A stretch of 64,000 bases of DNA from Demequina phytophila (GTDB lineage Bacteria; Actinomycetota; Actinomycetes; Actinomycetales; Demequinaceae), in NCBI RefSeq assembly GCF_000971135.1, contig NZ_BBLW01000007.1, positions 124,001-188,000 of the forward strand, written 5' to 3'. Within the stretch, counting starts at the first letter, position 1; each line of letters begins with the position of its first letter. Positions 28,043 through 36,982 of this stretch are shown here, piece after piece. The notes beneath the pieces were generated by a model that saw only the letters and a list, made by a program, of their open reading frames with translations, was not told the origin of the DNA and made no database searches. A program made the position numbers and the translations under genes.

Positions 28043-29954
28043 GGGTCGACGCCTCCTCGGAGCCGAGCTCCACCCGCGGCAGCTCCTGGGTGAATGCGGC
28101 GCCGTCGCCCATGTCGAGGGACGACTGCAGGTGCCACGGCACCGCGGCGACCACGACGCGCGGCACGGACAGCAGGCGGGCGCGGAGGCGCATCGAGGCG
28201 CGGTTGTGGAGGAACCTTTCCCACCAGCGGCCCACGATGTACTCGGGCACGTAGATCACCACCATGTCGCGCGGCGACAGCCGGTGGATGGACTTGACGT
28301 GGTCGAGCACCGGGCCCACCAGGTCGCGGTACGGCGAGTCGAGGATGACCAGCGGCACGCCGAGGTTGAGCTCGCCCCAGCTGCGTTGCAGGCGCGCCGT
28401 CGCGGCCGGGTCGACCTGCACGGCGACGGCCTCGAGGGACGAGTGCCGCGCGGCCTTCGCGTACGCGATGGCGCGCAGCGCGGGGCGGTGGAGCTGTGCG
28501 ACGAGGACGATGCCGTGCGTCGCGCTGGGCCGCGCGGAGGCGCGGTCGTTGGGCTGGATGGCAAGCTGGCGCGCCACGTCGCCGTAGTGGGAGTGGATGC
28601 CCCGCATGAGCAGCACCAGGCCGGCCACGAGCGCGAGGGCGAACCATGCGCCCGCGGCGAAGTTGAACACCGCGATGATGATCCACACGGCCGCGGCCAC
28701 GATCGCCGCGGCGACGTGGAGCACGCGGGTGCCCTTCATGCGGATCCGCGAGCGTCCGGACGGCTCGAGCGCGATCCGCAGCGACTGGTAGCGGACCATC
28801 GCGAACTGGCTCAGCACGATCGCCGCGAACGCGCCGATGAGGTACATGTGCACCAGCTGCTCGAGGCGTGCGCCCGTCACCACCACGATCACCGCGGACG
28901 CGACGGCGACCCACAGCACGCCGCCACGGAACACCAGGCGCTCGCTCTGCTGCGCCAGCTGGCGCGGCAGGTACGAGTCGCGCGCCAGGAGCGACGTGAG
29001 GCGCGAGAAGCGGCGGAACACGGCGGAGGCCGCGGAGTAGAGGATCGCGACGGCCGGCAGCGCCACCACCCAGACGGGCCACGTCGACTCGAAGATGCGG
29101 TCCGTGGTCTGCAGGAGCACCGGACCGGACTGCCAGCCCGAGACGCGGTAGCGCCACACCATGAGCGTGACCGCGAGGAAGCCCGCCGCTCCCGCGAGCA
29201 CCGCGAGGATCAGGGTGCGGCCGGCACGCTTGGCGCGCGGCTCCGCATGCTGAGGGGCGGAGGACGCGAGGTGCTCGATGCCGGTGAGCATCACCGCACC
29301 CGACGCGATCGCGCCGGCGAAGGCGATCGCGGAGGACCAGGTGGGCTCGGTGGGCGCGCTCGGGGCGACCACGTCGGGGCGTGCCGCGCCGAACGCGACG
29401 ACCAGCCCGATCACCAGCAGGAAACCGAACCACACCACCAGGAGCACGCGCGCCCGCTCCTGGATGCCGCGCAGGTGCGCGAGCGTCATGATGAGGATCG
29501 AGGCCACCGCGATCGACGTGTGGCGGTCGCCCAGCCCGGGCACCACGAACGCGACGAACTGGGCGATCGCCGCGACCGAGACCGCGACGGTGAAGACGTA
29601 GTCGACCAGCAGCGACGCGCCCGTGATGAGCGACGCGGTGGGGCCGAGCTTGTCGGAGACCAGCCCGTAGTCGCCGCGCTCGTCGGGGCGCTTGCGCACG
29701 TTGGAGCGGTAGGCGAAGCCCAGCAGCACCATGATCGCGACCACGGCGAGCGCCATGACGGGAAGGGTCGACTGGACCCCTCCCTTGCGTAGCGCGTCGA
29801 CCACGGCGTCGGGGGCGTAGGCGACCGTCGACAGCAGGCTCGCGCCGAACACGGGCAGCGCCAGCCGCGTCTTCAGGCCGACCCGCTCGGACCGGCCGGT
29901 CGCGATGGGACGCCCGAACACCAGCAGTTTCAGTCGCTCGAGAAACCTCTGCAC
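28035..29954 (-). CDS. APC-family amino acid permease-like membrane protein
   Basis: The 639-residue product has about 12 transmembrane segments in the APC fold, beginning with PVFGASLLSTVAYAPDAV and the helix-6-like VMLTGIEHLA. A 190-residue cytoplasmic tail follows. It resembles Rv2690c, and the substrate is unknown. The GTG start at 29954 has no RBS; TAGGAT (29963-29968, minus strand) lies eight bases upstream, suggesting a leaderless transcript. It is divergent from the K+ uptake regulator pair with a 41-bp gap, so the two promoters nearly touch. The tail could be a nucleotide-binding regulatory domain. Confidence 0.8.
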   Translation of the reverse strand: MQRFLERLKLLVFGRPIATGRSERVGLKTRLALPVFGASLLSTVAYAPDAVVDALRKGGVQSTLPVMALAVVAIMVLLGFAYRSNVRKRPDERGDYGLVSDKLGPTASLITGASLLVDYVFTVAVSVAAIAQFVAFVVPGLGDRHTSIAVASILIMTLAHLRGIQERARVLLVVWFGFLLVIGLVVAFGAARPDVVAPSAPTEPTWSSAIAFAGAIASGAVMLTGIEHLASSAPQHAEPRAKRAGRTLILAVLAGAAGFLAVTLMVWRYRVSGWQSGPVLLQTTDRIFESTWPVWVVALPAVAILYSAASAVFRRFSRLTSLLARDSYLPRQLAQQSERLVFRGGVLWVAVASAVIVVVTGARLEQLVHMYLIGAFAAIVLSQFAMVRYQSLRIALEPSGRSRIRMKGTRVLHVAAAIVAAAVWIIIAVFNFAAGAWFALALVAGLVLLMRGIHSHYGDVARQLAIQPNDRASARPSATHGIVLVAQLHRPALRAIAYAKAARHSSLEAVAVQVDPAATARLQRSWGELNLGVPLVILDSPYRDLVGPVLDHVKSIHRLSPRDMVVIYVPEYIVGRWWERFLHNRASMRLRARLLSVPRVVVAAVPWHLQSSLDMGDGAAFTQELPRVELGSEEASTRG

Positions 29955-29995
29955 GTCGCACCATCCTAGGCTCAAGGGGTATACCGTGGGTTGCC

Positions 29996-30661
29996 GTGCA
30001 CATCGTGATCATGGGCTGCGGCCGCACGGGAGCGACGTTGGCGACCGAGTTCGAGGCGCGCGGCCACACCGTCGCGGTGATCGATCAGTCGGGAGACGCG
30101 TTCCGCAGGCTGCCCCCCACCTTCGAGGGACAGCGCATCACCGGCATCGGCTTCGACCGCGACACGCTGGTCTCGGCGGGGGTCGAGGACGCCTACGCGT
30201 TCGCCGCGGTCTCGGACGGCGACAACTCGAACATCCTCGCCGCCCGCGTGGTGCGGGAGACATACGGCATCGACAACGTGGTGGCCCGCATCGCGGACTT
30301 CGGCCGCGCCGAGGTGTACCGCCGGCTCGGCATCCCGACCGTGGCGCCCGTGCCGTGGACCGCGGCGCAGATCGTCTCCCGGCTGCTGCCCGGCGGCTCC
30401 GACGCGCTCTATCACGACCCGAGCGGCGGGGTGAGCCTCAGCAGGCTCCCCCTCGACTCCGGCTGGGTGGGGCACCGCTACACCGAGCTCGAGCGGCGCG
30501 CACGCGCACGCGTCGCGTACCTGGTGCGGTTCGGGGAGGCGCTGCTGCCCGATCCCGAGACGCTGGTCCAGGAGGGCGACGAGGCCTACTTCACCATGGT
30601 GCCGGGGACCGGCGCCGACCCGGCCCGCGTGACGGGCCGCTCCCCGGAGGTGTCCAAGTGA
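29996..30661 (+). CDS. ceoB: Trk-type K+ uptake regulatory protein, first copy
   Basis: The 221-residue protein starts directly with a Rossmann nucleotide-binding motif, VIMGCGRTGATLATEFEARGH, read in part as GCGRTG, followed by an RCK-N domain and a C-terminal RCK-C domain. Such proteins gate Trk/Ktr K+ channels in response to NAD(H) or ATP. The GTG start has TACCGT eight bases upstream and no RBS. Its TGA overlaps the GTG of the second copy. The paired arrangement is as in ceoB-ceoC of M. tuberculosis. No trk channel gene is in the window. Confidence 0.88.
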   Translation: MHIVIMGCGRTGATLATEFEARGHTVAVIDQSGDAFRRLPPTFEGQRITGIGFDRDTLVSAGVEDAYAFAAVSDGDNSNILAARVVRETYGIDNVVARIADFGRAEVYRRLGIPTVAPVPWTAAQIVSRLLPGGSDALYHDPSGGVSLSRLPLDSGWVGHRYTELERRARARVAYLVRFGEALLPDPETLVQEGDEAYFTMVPGTGADPARVTGRSPEVSK

Positions 30662-31344
30662 AGGTGATGATCGCGGGCGCCGGCTCGGTGGGTCGATCGA
30701 TCGCGCGCGACCTGCTCGAGCACGGCCACGAGGTGCTGCTCGTCGACTCCAACCCGGCGGCGATGCGCGTCGCCCAGGTGGCGGAGGCCGAGTGGATGCT
30801 CGCCGACGTGTGCGAGATGTCCGCCCTGCGCGATGCTCAGGTCGAGACGATGGACGTGGTGGTCGCCGCGACCGGCGACGACAAGGCGAACCTCGTCGTG
30901 TCGTTCCTCGCCAAGACCGAGTTCGGCGTGCCGCGCACCGTGGCGCGCGTCAACAACCCGCGCAACGAGTGGATGTACGACGCGCAGTGGGGCGTCGACG
31001 TCGCCGTGTCGACGCCGCGCATCATGACCGCCATGGTCGAGGAGGCCGTCGCGATCGGCGACCTCGTGCGCGTGTTCACGTTCCGCCAGTCGGGCGCCGC
31101 GCTCGTCGAGGTGACCCTCCCGGCATCGTCCCCCGTGGTCGGGGTGCTGCTGCGCGAGATCCAGTGGCCCGTCGACATCGTCCTCGCGACCATCATCCGC
31201 GGCGACCGCACCATCGCGCCGACGCCGGACGACACCCTCGAGGCTCACGACGAGCTGCTGTTCATCGTGTCGTCGGAGGCGGATCCTGAGTCTCTCGAGC
31301 AGCTCCTGCGTCGCGGGCCAGCAGCCATACGCCCCACAGCGTGA
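30658..31344 (+). CDS. ceoC: Trk-type K+ uptake regulatory protein, second copy
   Basis: The 228-residue protein repeats the RCK-N/RCK-C architecture, with Rossmann motif IAGAGSVGRSIARDL at the N-terminus and the acidic end of the second strand at LLVDSNP. GTG at 30658 overlaps the upstream stop (GTGA), and GGAGG lies upstream. The C-terminal 27 codons are antisense to the end of the DUF3159 gene (83-bp overlap). It acts with the first copy on a Trk/Ktr channel, which is an inference from family knowledge. Confidence 0.88.
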   Translation: MKVMIAGAGSVGRSIARDLLEHGHEVLLVDSNPAAMRVAQVAEAEWMLADVCEMSALRDAQVETMDVVVAATGDDKANLVVSFLAKTEFGVPRTVARVNNPRNEWMYDAQWGVDVAVSTPRIMTAMVEEAVAIGDLVRVFTFRQSGAALVEVTLPASSPVVGVLLREIQWPVDIVLATIIRGDRTIAPTPDDTLEAHDELLFIVSSEADPESLEQLLRRGPAAIRPTA

Positions 31345-31936
31345 GGGCGAACAGCGGCACACCCATCGCGAGCTTGACGGTGCCCAGCACCGCCACCTCT
31401 CCTGCGAGGTACAGCGGCACCTGCACCGCGAGACGCAGCGCGAACATCGCCGCGAGCACCGCGGAGGCGAGCTGGAAGCGGCGCATCTGCGCGCGGTCGG
31501 CGCGCCAGTGCGTGCCCTCGCCGCGGATCAGGCCCATGACGACGCCCACCACGGGCCACCGCACCACCATCGACAGCAGGATGCCGGCGAGGTAGGCGGC
31601 GTTGAGCCACAGCCCGGGCGCGAAGTAGCCGGACGCGTCGCCCGAGCGCCACGCCCAGACCGCGCCGATCGCGACCCCGATCGCACCCGACGCCGCCTGC
31701 ACGGCGGGCGTGCGCTGGATAAGGCGCACGATCACGAGGACCGCCATCACGCCGCCGGCGGCGATGACGGGCACCCGGAAACCGCCCCACAGCAGGTAGG
31801 CGGCGACGAACACCACGCCGGGCAGCGACGACTCGACGAACCCGCGCCAGCCGCCCACCGCCTCGTGCAGGTCGAAGGACTCGCCGCCCAGCAGGCGTGC
31901 CGCGCGGTTCTCCGCGGCGGGCTGCTCCTCCGTCAT
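31262..31936 (-). CDS. DUF3159 membrane protein
   Basis: The 224-residue product has five to six hydrophobic helices in the DUF3159 pattern, following a short cytoplasmic N-terminus with GGWRGFVESSLPGVVFV. The corresponding gene next to ceoB-ceoC in M. tuberculosis is Rv2693c. The function is unknown. It overlaps the OB-fold gene's stop (ATGA at 31933-31936). Its own 3' end runs 83 bp into ceoC on the other strand. Confidence 0.82.
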   Translation of the reverse strand: MTEEQPAAENRAARLLGGESFDLHEAVGGWRGFVESSLPGVVFVAAYLLWGGFRVPVIAAGGVMAVLVIVRLIQRTPAVQAASGAIGVAIGAVWAWRSGDASGYFAPGLWLNAAYLAGILLSMVVRWPVVGVVMGLIRGEGTHWRADRAQMRRFQLASAVLAAMFALRLAVQVPLYLAGEVAVLGTVKLAMGVPLFALTLWGVWLLARDAGAARETQDPPPTTR

Positions 31937-32217
31937 GCGCTCGCGAGCAGCTCGTAGCGGGGGTTGTAGAGCCGCGGCAGCGCGTCGGACTCGCACACGC
32001 GCCCCTCGAGGCACAGGCGCGTTCCGGGCGTGATGCCAGGCACCCCGCGGCGGCCCATGAACACGGCGTCGATGCGGCCGGTGGCGTCCTCGAGCCTCAC
32101 GGTGAACGCCGGCGGGGCGTCGGAGGGCTCGACCTGGACCGCGACCACGCGTCCCTGGACACGGACCATCCCGCGGGGCCGTGCCTCCGCGATGGCGACG
32201 GTGGCGGCGTCGGTCAC
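31933..32217 (-). CDS. OB-fold nucleic acid-binding protein
   Basis: The 94-residue product is a single OB fold: strands around GMVRVQGRVVAVQVEP, FTVRLEDATGRIDAVFMGR and GTRLCLEGRV are those of tRNA-anticodon-type OB domains. It corresponds to Rv2694c in the conserved cluster. The GTG start (32217) overlaps the dut stop, and its own stop overlaps DUF3159, so dut, this gene and DUF3159 are translated as one coupled unit. Its partner nucleic acid is unknown. Confidence 0.82.
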   Translation of the reverse strand: MTDAATVAIAEARPRGMVRVQGRVVAVQVEPSDAPPAFTVRLEDATGRIDAVFMGRRGVPGITPGTRLCLEGRVCESDALPRLYNPRYELLASA

Positions 32218-32672
32218 AGCGCCGCCCCGGTGGCGACGCCCGTCGAGCCGAAGCCGCCGTCGCCGCGGTGCGAGCCGGGAAGCGACTCGACGGGGACGAA
32301 GGCGGCGCGCTCGATGCGCTGGATCACCAGCTGCGCGATGCGGTCGCCCTTCGCGAGGGTCACCGCCTGCGTCGCGTCGGTGTTGAGCAGCGTCACGGCG
32401 ATCTCGCCGCGGTAGCCCGCGTCGACGGTGCCGGGCGCGTTGACGATGGTCACGCCATGCTTGGCGGCGAGGCCGGAGCGCGGGTGGACGAACGCGGCGT
32501 ACCCGTCGGGCAGCGCGATCTTGAGGCCGGTGGGCACGGTGGCCCTCTCCCCCGGCTGGAGCGTCACGTCGATGCGGGTGGTGACATCCGCCCCCGCGTC
32601 ACCCGGGTGGGAGTAACGCGGGAGCGGCACGTCCGGCTCCGTCGTGCTGACGAGGATCTCGAGGTCGGCCAT
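32214..32672 (-). CDS. dut: Deoxyuridine 5'-triphosphate nucleotidohydrolase
   Basis: The 152-residue dUTPase has all five trimeric-family motifs: DAGADV, HPRSGLAAKHG, NAPGTVDAGYRGEI near 78-91, GDRIAQL and the C-terminal P-loop-like GDGGFGSTG. It hydrolyses dUTP to dUMP, keeping uracil out of DNA and feeding thymidylate synthesis. It lies three bases downstream of the DUF4193 gene's stop and overlaps the OB-fold gene. Confidence 0.96.
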   Translation of the reverse strand: MADLEILVSTTEPDVPLPRYSHPGDAGADVTTRIDVTLQPGERATVPTGLKIALPDGYAAFVHPRSGLAAKHGVTIVNAPGTVDAGYRGEIAVTLLNTDATQAVTLAKGDRIAQLVIQRIERAAFVPVESLPGSHRGDGGFGSTGVATGAAL

Positions 32673-32675
32673 GTC

Positions 32676-32975
32676 TCAGGCCGCGCACTCCGAGCAGATC
32701 GGCTGGTCGTTCTTGAAGGTGGCGAGCTGGCTGCGGTGGTGCACCAGGAAGCAGGACATGCATGTGAACTCGTCCTGCTGCGCCGGCAGCACGCGGACCG
32801 AGAGCTCCTCGCCGGACAGGTCCGCGCCCGGGAGCTCGAAGCCCTCCGCAGCCTCGGTCTCGTCCTCGTCGACCACGCCGGAGGTCTTGTCCGCCCGACG
32901 AGCCTTGAGCTCCTCGATCGAGTCGGCCGAGATCTCGTCGTCGGTCTTGCGTGGCGCGTCGTAATCCGTTGCCAT
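32676..32975 (-). CDS. DUF4193 zinc-ribbon-like protein
   Basis: The 99-residue acidic protein has the DUF4193 pattern: N-terminal MATDYDAPRK, an acidic middle, and a C-terminal four-cysteine set, TCMSCFLVHHRSQLA then PICSECA, likely to bind one zinc ion. It matches Rv2699c in the conserved cluster. GGAAGGG precedes the ATG at 32975, and a TTGACA hexamer lies on the minus strand about 40 bases further up. The function is unknown. Confidence 0.85.
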   Translation of the reverse strand: MATDYDAPRKTDDEISADSIEELKARRADKTSGVVDEDETEAAEGFELPGADLSGEELSVRVLPAQQDEFTCMSCFLVHHRSQLATFKNDQPICSECAA

Positions 32976-33113
32976 GCGGCTTGCGTCCCTTCCTCGATGG
33001 TTGCGGCTTGTCAATGCCTCACAGGGGCGTTTTGTTCCCGCGCGGCTGACGCATTGTGCACCATTCGGGCGACGAATGCATCTCGTGGCCGCCCGGCGCG
33101 GCGCGGTGCCCGG

Positions 33114-33920
33114 TCAGAAGGGTCGCGCGCCCGCCTCGACGAGCGCGTCGCGCAGCGCGTCCCACGCCTCGGGCATGGCCGCGATGAGCATGTCGGAGTC
33201 CGCGGGCCCGCCGTCGGTGCCGGCCACCCGCACGCCCGCCTCGGCGGCGATGAGGGCGCCCGCGGCGAAGTCCCACGGCTGCAGGCCCTGCTCGTAGTAG
33301 GCGTCGACCAGTCCGGCCGCGACGTGCACCAGGTCCACCGACGCGGATCCCAGGCGCCGGATGTCCCGCACCTGCGGCAGCAGCCGCGCGACCACCTGGC
33401 CCTGCAGCGCGCGCCTCTCCGCCACGTACTGGAAGCCCGTGGCGACAAGCGTGCGGTCCAGGGGCGGCGCATCGTCCCGTCGCAGGGGCGCGCCGTCGCG
33501 CCACGCCCCGCCACCGCGCGCGGCCGTCCACAGCACGCCGGACCCGTCCATGACCGCGCCCGCCTCGACCGTCCAGCGGCGCGGCTCGGGTGGGCCGCTC
33601 ACCGCGGCGACGCACACCGAGTAGTGCGGGATCCCGTACAGGTAGTTGACCGTGCCGTCGATGGGGTCCACCACCCACGTGATGCCCGAGGTGCCCGGGA
33701 CGTGGTCGCCCTCCTCGCCCAGGACGCCATCCTCGGGTCGCAGCTCCGCGAGACGCTCCCTGATGAGGCGCTCGGCGGCGATGTCCATCTGGGTGACGAT
33801 GTCGGCGGAGGATGACTTGGTGAGGGCCACGCGTGCGTCGCCCCTGCCCTCCGTGATGAGCCGGCCGGCCTCGGCGGCCAGCGCGGATGCGACGTCGAGC
33901 AGCTCTGTCGGCGTGGTCAT
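33114..33920 (-). CDS. suhB: Inositol-1-monophosphatase family protein
   Basis: The 268-residue protein has the metal-binding motifs of the family: LGEEGD near 67-72, WVVDPIDGTVNY near 82-93 (Asp-x-x-Asp) and QPWDFAAGALIAAEAG near 212. It would hydrolyse inositol phosphates, or related sugar phosphates, for inositol lipid synthesis; suhB (Rv2701c) occupies this place in M. tuberculosis. GAGGG lies before the ATG at 33920. It is divergent from sepH with an 84-bp gap. Confidence 0.88.
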   Translation of the reverse strand: MTTPTELLDVASALAAEAGRLITEGRGDARVALTKSSSADIVTQMDIAAERLIRERLAELRPEDGVLGEEGDHVPGTSGITWVVDPIDGTVNYLYGIPHYSVCVAAVSGPPEPRRWTVEAGAVMDGSGVLWTAARGGGAWRDGAPLRRDDAPPLDRTLVATGFQYVAERRALQGQVVARLLPQVRDIRRLGSASVDLVHVAAGLVDAYYEQGLQPWDFAAGALIAAEAGVRVAGTDGGPADSDMLIAAMPEAWDALRDALVEAGARPF

Positions 33921-34004
33921 GACCCTCATCGTAGGCGGCGGGTCGATCCGCGCCGCCCGGGGTGTCGTGCGCCCGGTCCGTCCCGCGCGTGGCACCCTGA
34001 TGCC

Positions 34005-34962
34005 ATGACTCGCCTCACCCTCGTGGGTCCCTCCGAGGACGGCCTTCACCTTGTCGTGGAGGCCGAGTCGGGTGACCGCTTCGAGCTCCCCCTGACCGAC
34101 GAGCTGCGCCACGCGGTGCGCTACACCAGACGTGCACGACGCGCCGCGGAACCGGTCGAGGAGGCCGAGGCGCCCACCATGACGCCGCGCGAGATCCAGC
34201 AGCGCATCCGGTCCGGTCTCACGGCGGCGGAGCTCGCCGAGCTCACCGGCATGTCGTTGGCCGCGATCGAGAAGTACGAGGGCCCGGTGGCCGCCGAGCG
34301 CCAGTACATCGCCGACCTCGCGCGCGAGACCCGGATCGGTCGCGACCCGAGCGCTCCCCAGCTGGGAGAGCTCGTCACGGACCGCCTCGCCGCCCGCGGC
34401 GTCGACCCCGAGTCCGTGACGTGGGACGCGTGGCGCGAGACCGACGAGCCGTGGCGGGTCGCCGCCGACTACCGCGTCTCCGGGCGCGGCGTGCGCGCGC
34501 TGTGGACGTTCGACCACACGGCCCGCACCGTCACGGCCGAGGACGAGGAGGCCCGTTGGCTCTCCGAGACCGAGCTCCTCGACGTCCCGATCCCCCGCCG
34601 CCACCTCAGCGCCGTGGGGTCCAGGGATGCGGCGGTCGCCGAGCACCGCCCCGCGTGTGGAGGCCAGCCCCACGGAGCTGCTGCTCGACGACCTCGACCT
34701 GCGTCGCGGCACGCGCGAGACGGTCGACGAGGACGAGGACGACGAGGAGTTCGAGGGCTTCGGCCCCGCGGTCCGCGCCCGGGAGGCCGAGACCGGCTTC
34801 GGTGGTGCCGGCCGTGCGCGCGAGGACGCCGCGGCGAGCACCGCCGAGGTGGCCCAGGCGAAGGCCGAGGAGCCTACGGAGCGGCGTTCGACCAAGCGAG
34901 GCCGCGCGTCGGTGCCCAGCTGGGACGAGATCGTCTTCGGCGCGAAGAACGACCAGAGCTGA
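34005..34962 (+). pseudogene. sepH: Septation protein SepH, frameshifted
   Basis: The N-terminal 200 codons encode the SepH/DUF3071 domain: MTRLTLVGPSEDGLHLVVEA, then a helix-turn-helix-like segment TAAELAELTGMSLAAIEKYEG. SepH binds FtsZ and promotes its assembly in actinobacterial division. After HLSAV the frame is lost. The conserved acidic tail and C-terminal motif VPSWDEIVFGAK continue in the +1 frame to the stop at 34962. Removing one G from the GGGG run at 34617-34620 joins them as SAVGPGMRRSP. Unshifted, the frame runs to 35051 with an unrelated tail. This is either a real mutation or a homopolymer sequencing error. Confidence 0.8.
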
Positions 34963-35094
34963 GCCTGGCGCTTCGTCCTGGCCTATCCCCACACAGAACT
35001 CCGGATCCGCCCGGACCTCCATGCATGTCACGGCGCATCGGCCGACCATGAAGGGGGCAGCTGCAGAATCCGTGTGGAACGCGGTAGCGGGCTC

Positions 35095-36264
35095 CTAGTC
35101 CGTGCTGGCCACGAGGAGCGGCACCTGCAGCTCCTCCTGCGTGAGCGAGCCGTGGACGCCGACCAGTGCGAGGGCCTGGGCGGTCTGCGTGCGCGAGTCC
35201 ACCACGGTCGCGCGGCCGGCCATCGCGACCACGACGTCGCCGATCCGCTCCTCGACGTGACCGGACACGGGGCCGAACAGGCCCAGGCCCACGGCCTCGT
35301 CGCGCAACAGGACCGCCGCGTGATCCCCGAGCACGTCGCGCCACCTGTCCGCGACCGCGGGCGCGAGCGCCGCATCGTCCATGTGGAGGTGGAGCGCACG
35401 CGGCTCCCCCGCGACGAGGCGCACGTCGCGCGCGAGCGCGGGCTCGGCGCCCAGGTCCCAGCGCGGCGCCCCCGTGACGTCGACCATGCCGTGGTCCGCG
35501 GTCACCACCATCGCCGCGTGCCGCGGCAGGCGGGCGCGCAGGCGCCGCAGCTCCTGGTCGGCGTCCTCGAGGGCGGCGACCCACTGGTCCGACTGCCAGC
35601 CGTGCTTGTGTCCCGCGGCGTCGATGTCGCCCCAGTAGCAGTACGTGAGGCCGGGCGTGCGGGCGCGCTGGATCGCCTCGTCGACACGGTCGGACAGGCG
35701 CTCCGCGCCCACGAACTCGCCGCCCGACAGCGCCGCTCGCGTGAGGCCGGACCCCTCGAACCGCCGCTTGCCCAGCGACGCGACCGGCAGGCCGCCCTCG
35801 TGGGCGACACGCATGAGGGACGGCTCGCGCTGCCACGTGTCGGGGTCGTCGGCACCCTCCCATGACACGAGGTTGGCGGCGGCGCCGGTCGCGGGGTTGT
35901 GGGCCGTGTAGCCGGTCATGCCGGTCGCGCCGGACGCCCGACCCGTGCCGAACAGCGCCAGCGACGTCGCGGTCGTGGTCGGGAACCCGGCGGTGATGAT
36001 GCCCGACTCGGTGGAGCGCAGGAACGGCGCGTGCCCCTTGCGCGCGTCGAGCTGGTGGTGGCCTAGCCCGTCGAGCAGCACCACCACGATGTGGTCGGCG
36101 GTCGGGATGCCCAGGCGGATCCGGTCCGCTTCGGCGTCGCGGCCGGTCACCGCGGATGCGGCGCCCACCGCTGCGAGCGCGCCCGGCAGCACGGCGCCGA
36201 GCTCGAGCCCGCCGTAGTCGGGAAGGGACAGCCCGGCGGCAGCGAGCCGCCCGGCGGGATTCAC
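35095..36264 (-). CDS. Alkaline phosphatase-superfamily phosphodiesterase
   Basis: The 389-residue protein matches the nucleotide pyrophosphatase/phosphodiesterase branch of the alkaline phosphatase superfamily. Visible are the metal-site VVVLLDGLGHHQL, the nucleophile-Thr region GFPTTTATSLALFGTGR, DIDAAGHKHG and TADHGMVDV. The substrate is unknown. The GTG start overlaps the stop of the upstream DUF5998 gene (GTGA). A 132-bp gap with no evident gene or clear terminator separates its end from sepH. Confidence 0.85.
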   Translation of the reverse strand: MNPAGRLAAAGLSLPDYGGLELGAVLPGALAAVGAASAVTGRDAEADRIRLGIPTADHIVVVLLDGLGHHQLDARKGHAPFLRSTESGIITAGFPTTTATSLALFGTGRASGATGMTGYTAHNPATGAAANLVSWEGADDPDTWQREPSLMRVAHEGGLPVASLGKRRFEGSGLTRAALSGGEFVGAERLSDRVDEAIQRARTPGLTYCYWGDIDAAGHKHGWQSDQWVAALEDADQELRRLRARLPRHAAMVVTADHGMVDVTGAPRWDLGAEPALARDVRLVAGEPRALHLHMDDAALAPAVADRWRDVLGDHAAVLLRDEAVGLGLFGPVSGHVEERIGDVVVAMAGRATVVDSRTQTAQALALVGVHGSLTQEELQVPLLVASTD

Positions 36265-36827
36265 CCCCGCGCCCCGATGGCGCCCTGGAGCACGCCCGCG
36301 AAGTCCTGCAGCGCGCGGATCGAGTCCTCGCCGTCCGCGATCACGCTGACGCGCACCAGGATGTCGTCCGAGGTGAGGGTGCCCGTGTAGCCGTGGTCGG
36401 CATCGCAGCTCTCGTCGCCGCAGGACGCGGGCTCGAGGTCCACGCGAGAGTGCACCGAGCCGCCCACGGCGAGCACCAGCTCGCTCGGCAGGTCGCCGTC
36501 GGTGAAGCGCTCGGGCTCGTGCACCACGTGGGTCATCGCGGTGTTGCGGATCGCGGACAGCGCCGTGGTCTCGACGGTCGCGGAGGCCTCGTGCCGTCCC
36601 TCGACGGTGTGGCCGGCGCCGTCGTCCATATGGACGCGCAGCAGGCGGGTGTCGGTGATGACCAGCACGGTCATGTGCCGGCGCACCTCGCGGTCGTCGA
36701 AGGTGGTCTCGGCGTGGACGAAGTGCGCGCGCACCGTCTCGGCGCCGATCGCGGAGCGGAGGACGGAGGTGGCGAGCGCCGGGTAATACCCCGCGATCCG
36801 CACCGCCTGGTCGAGGGTCTGAGCCAT
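36261..36827 (-). CDS. DUF5998 family protein
   Basis: The 188-residue protein matches the actinobacterial DUF5998 family. A conserved start ([19 protein letters not shown]) leads to a middle with a repetitive beta pattern, and a [12 protein letters not shown] stretch could bind metal. The function is unknown. It lies first in a coupled pair with the phosphodiesterase and is divergent from parC. The ATG at 36827 is the family start; a longer frame upstream is not conserved. Confidence 0.78.
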   Translation of the reverse strand: MAQTLDQAVRIAGYYPALATSVLRSAIGAETVRAHFVHAETTFDDREVRRHMTVLVITDTRLLRVHMDDGAGHTVEGRHEASATVETTALSAIRNTAMTHVVHEPERFTDGDLPSELVLAVGGSVHSRVDLEPASCGDESCDADHGYTGTLTSDDILVRVSVIADGEDSIRALQDFAGVLQGAIGARG

Positions 36828-36860
36828 GGCCGATATTCTCTCACCTTCGTGGGCACCCGA

Positions 36861-36890
36861 CCCGCGCATCCCCCAGGGACGATGCGCGGG
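36861..36890. other. Hairpin containing a motif copy between DUF5998 and parC
   Basis: CCCGCGCATC (36861-36870) pairs with GATGCGCGGG (36881-36890), 10 perfect pairs, around CCCCAGGGAC. The right arm is the tail of a GGGACGATGCGCGGG copy. This is the only intergenic copy in a divergent upstream region, 93 bases before parC. Confidence 0.6.
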
Positions 36891-36982
36891 CCAGGCGGGC
36901 GGCCCGCGAGCCTGTGCGCACGTGTCGGACGGACGCGAGACAATACGGGCTGGATCCGGACCCCGAAGAGACGAGGTGGCAG

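Noticed and set aside
34963-35094. Additional small gene or terminator between sepH and the phosphodiesterase gene
   Set aside because: No start with an RBS and no strong hairpin was found in this 132-bp gap.
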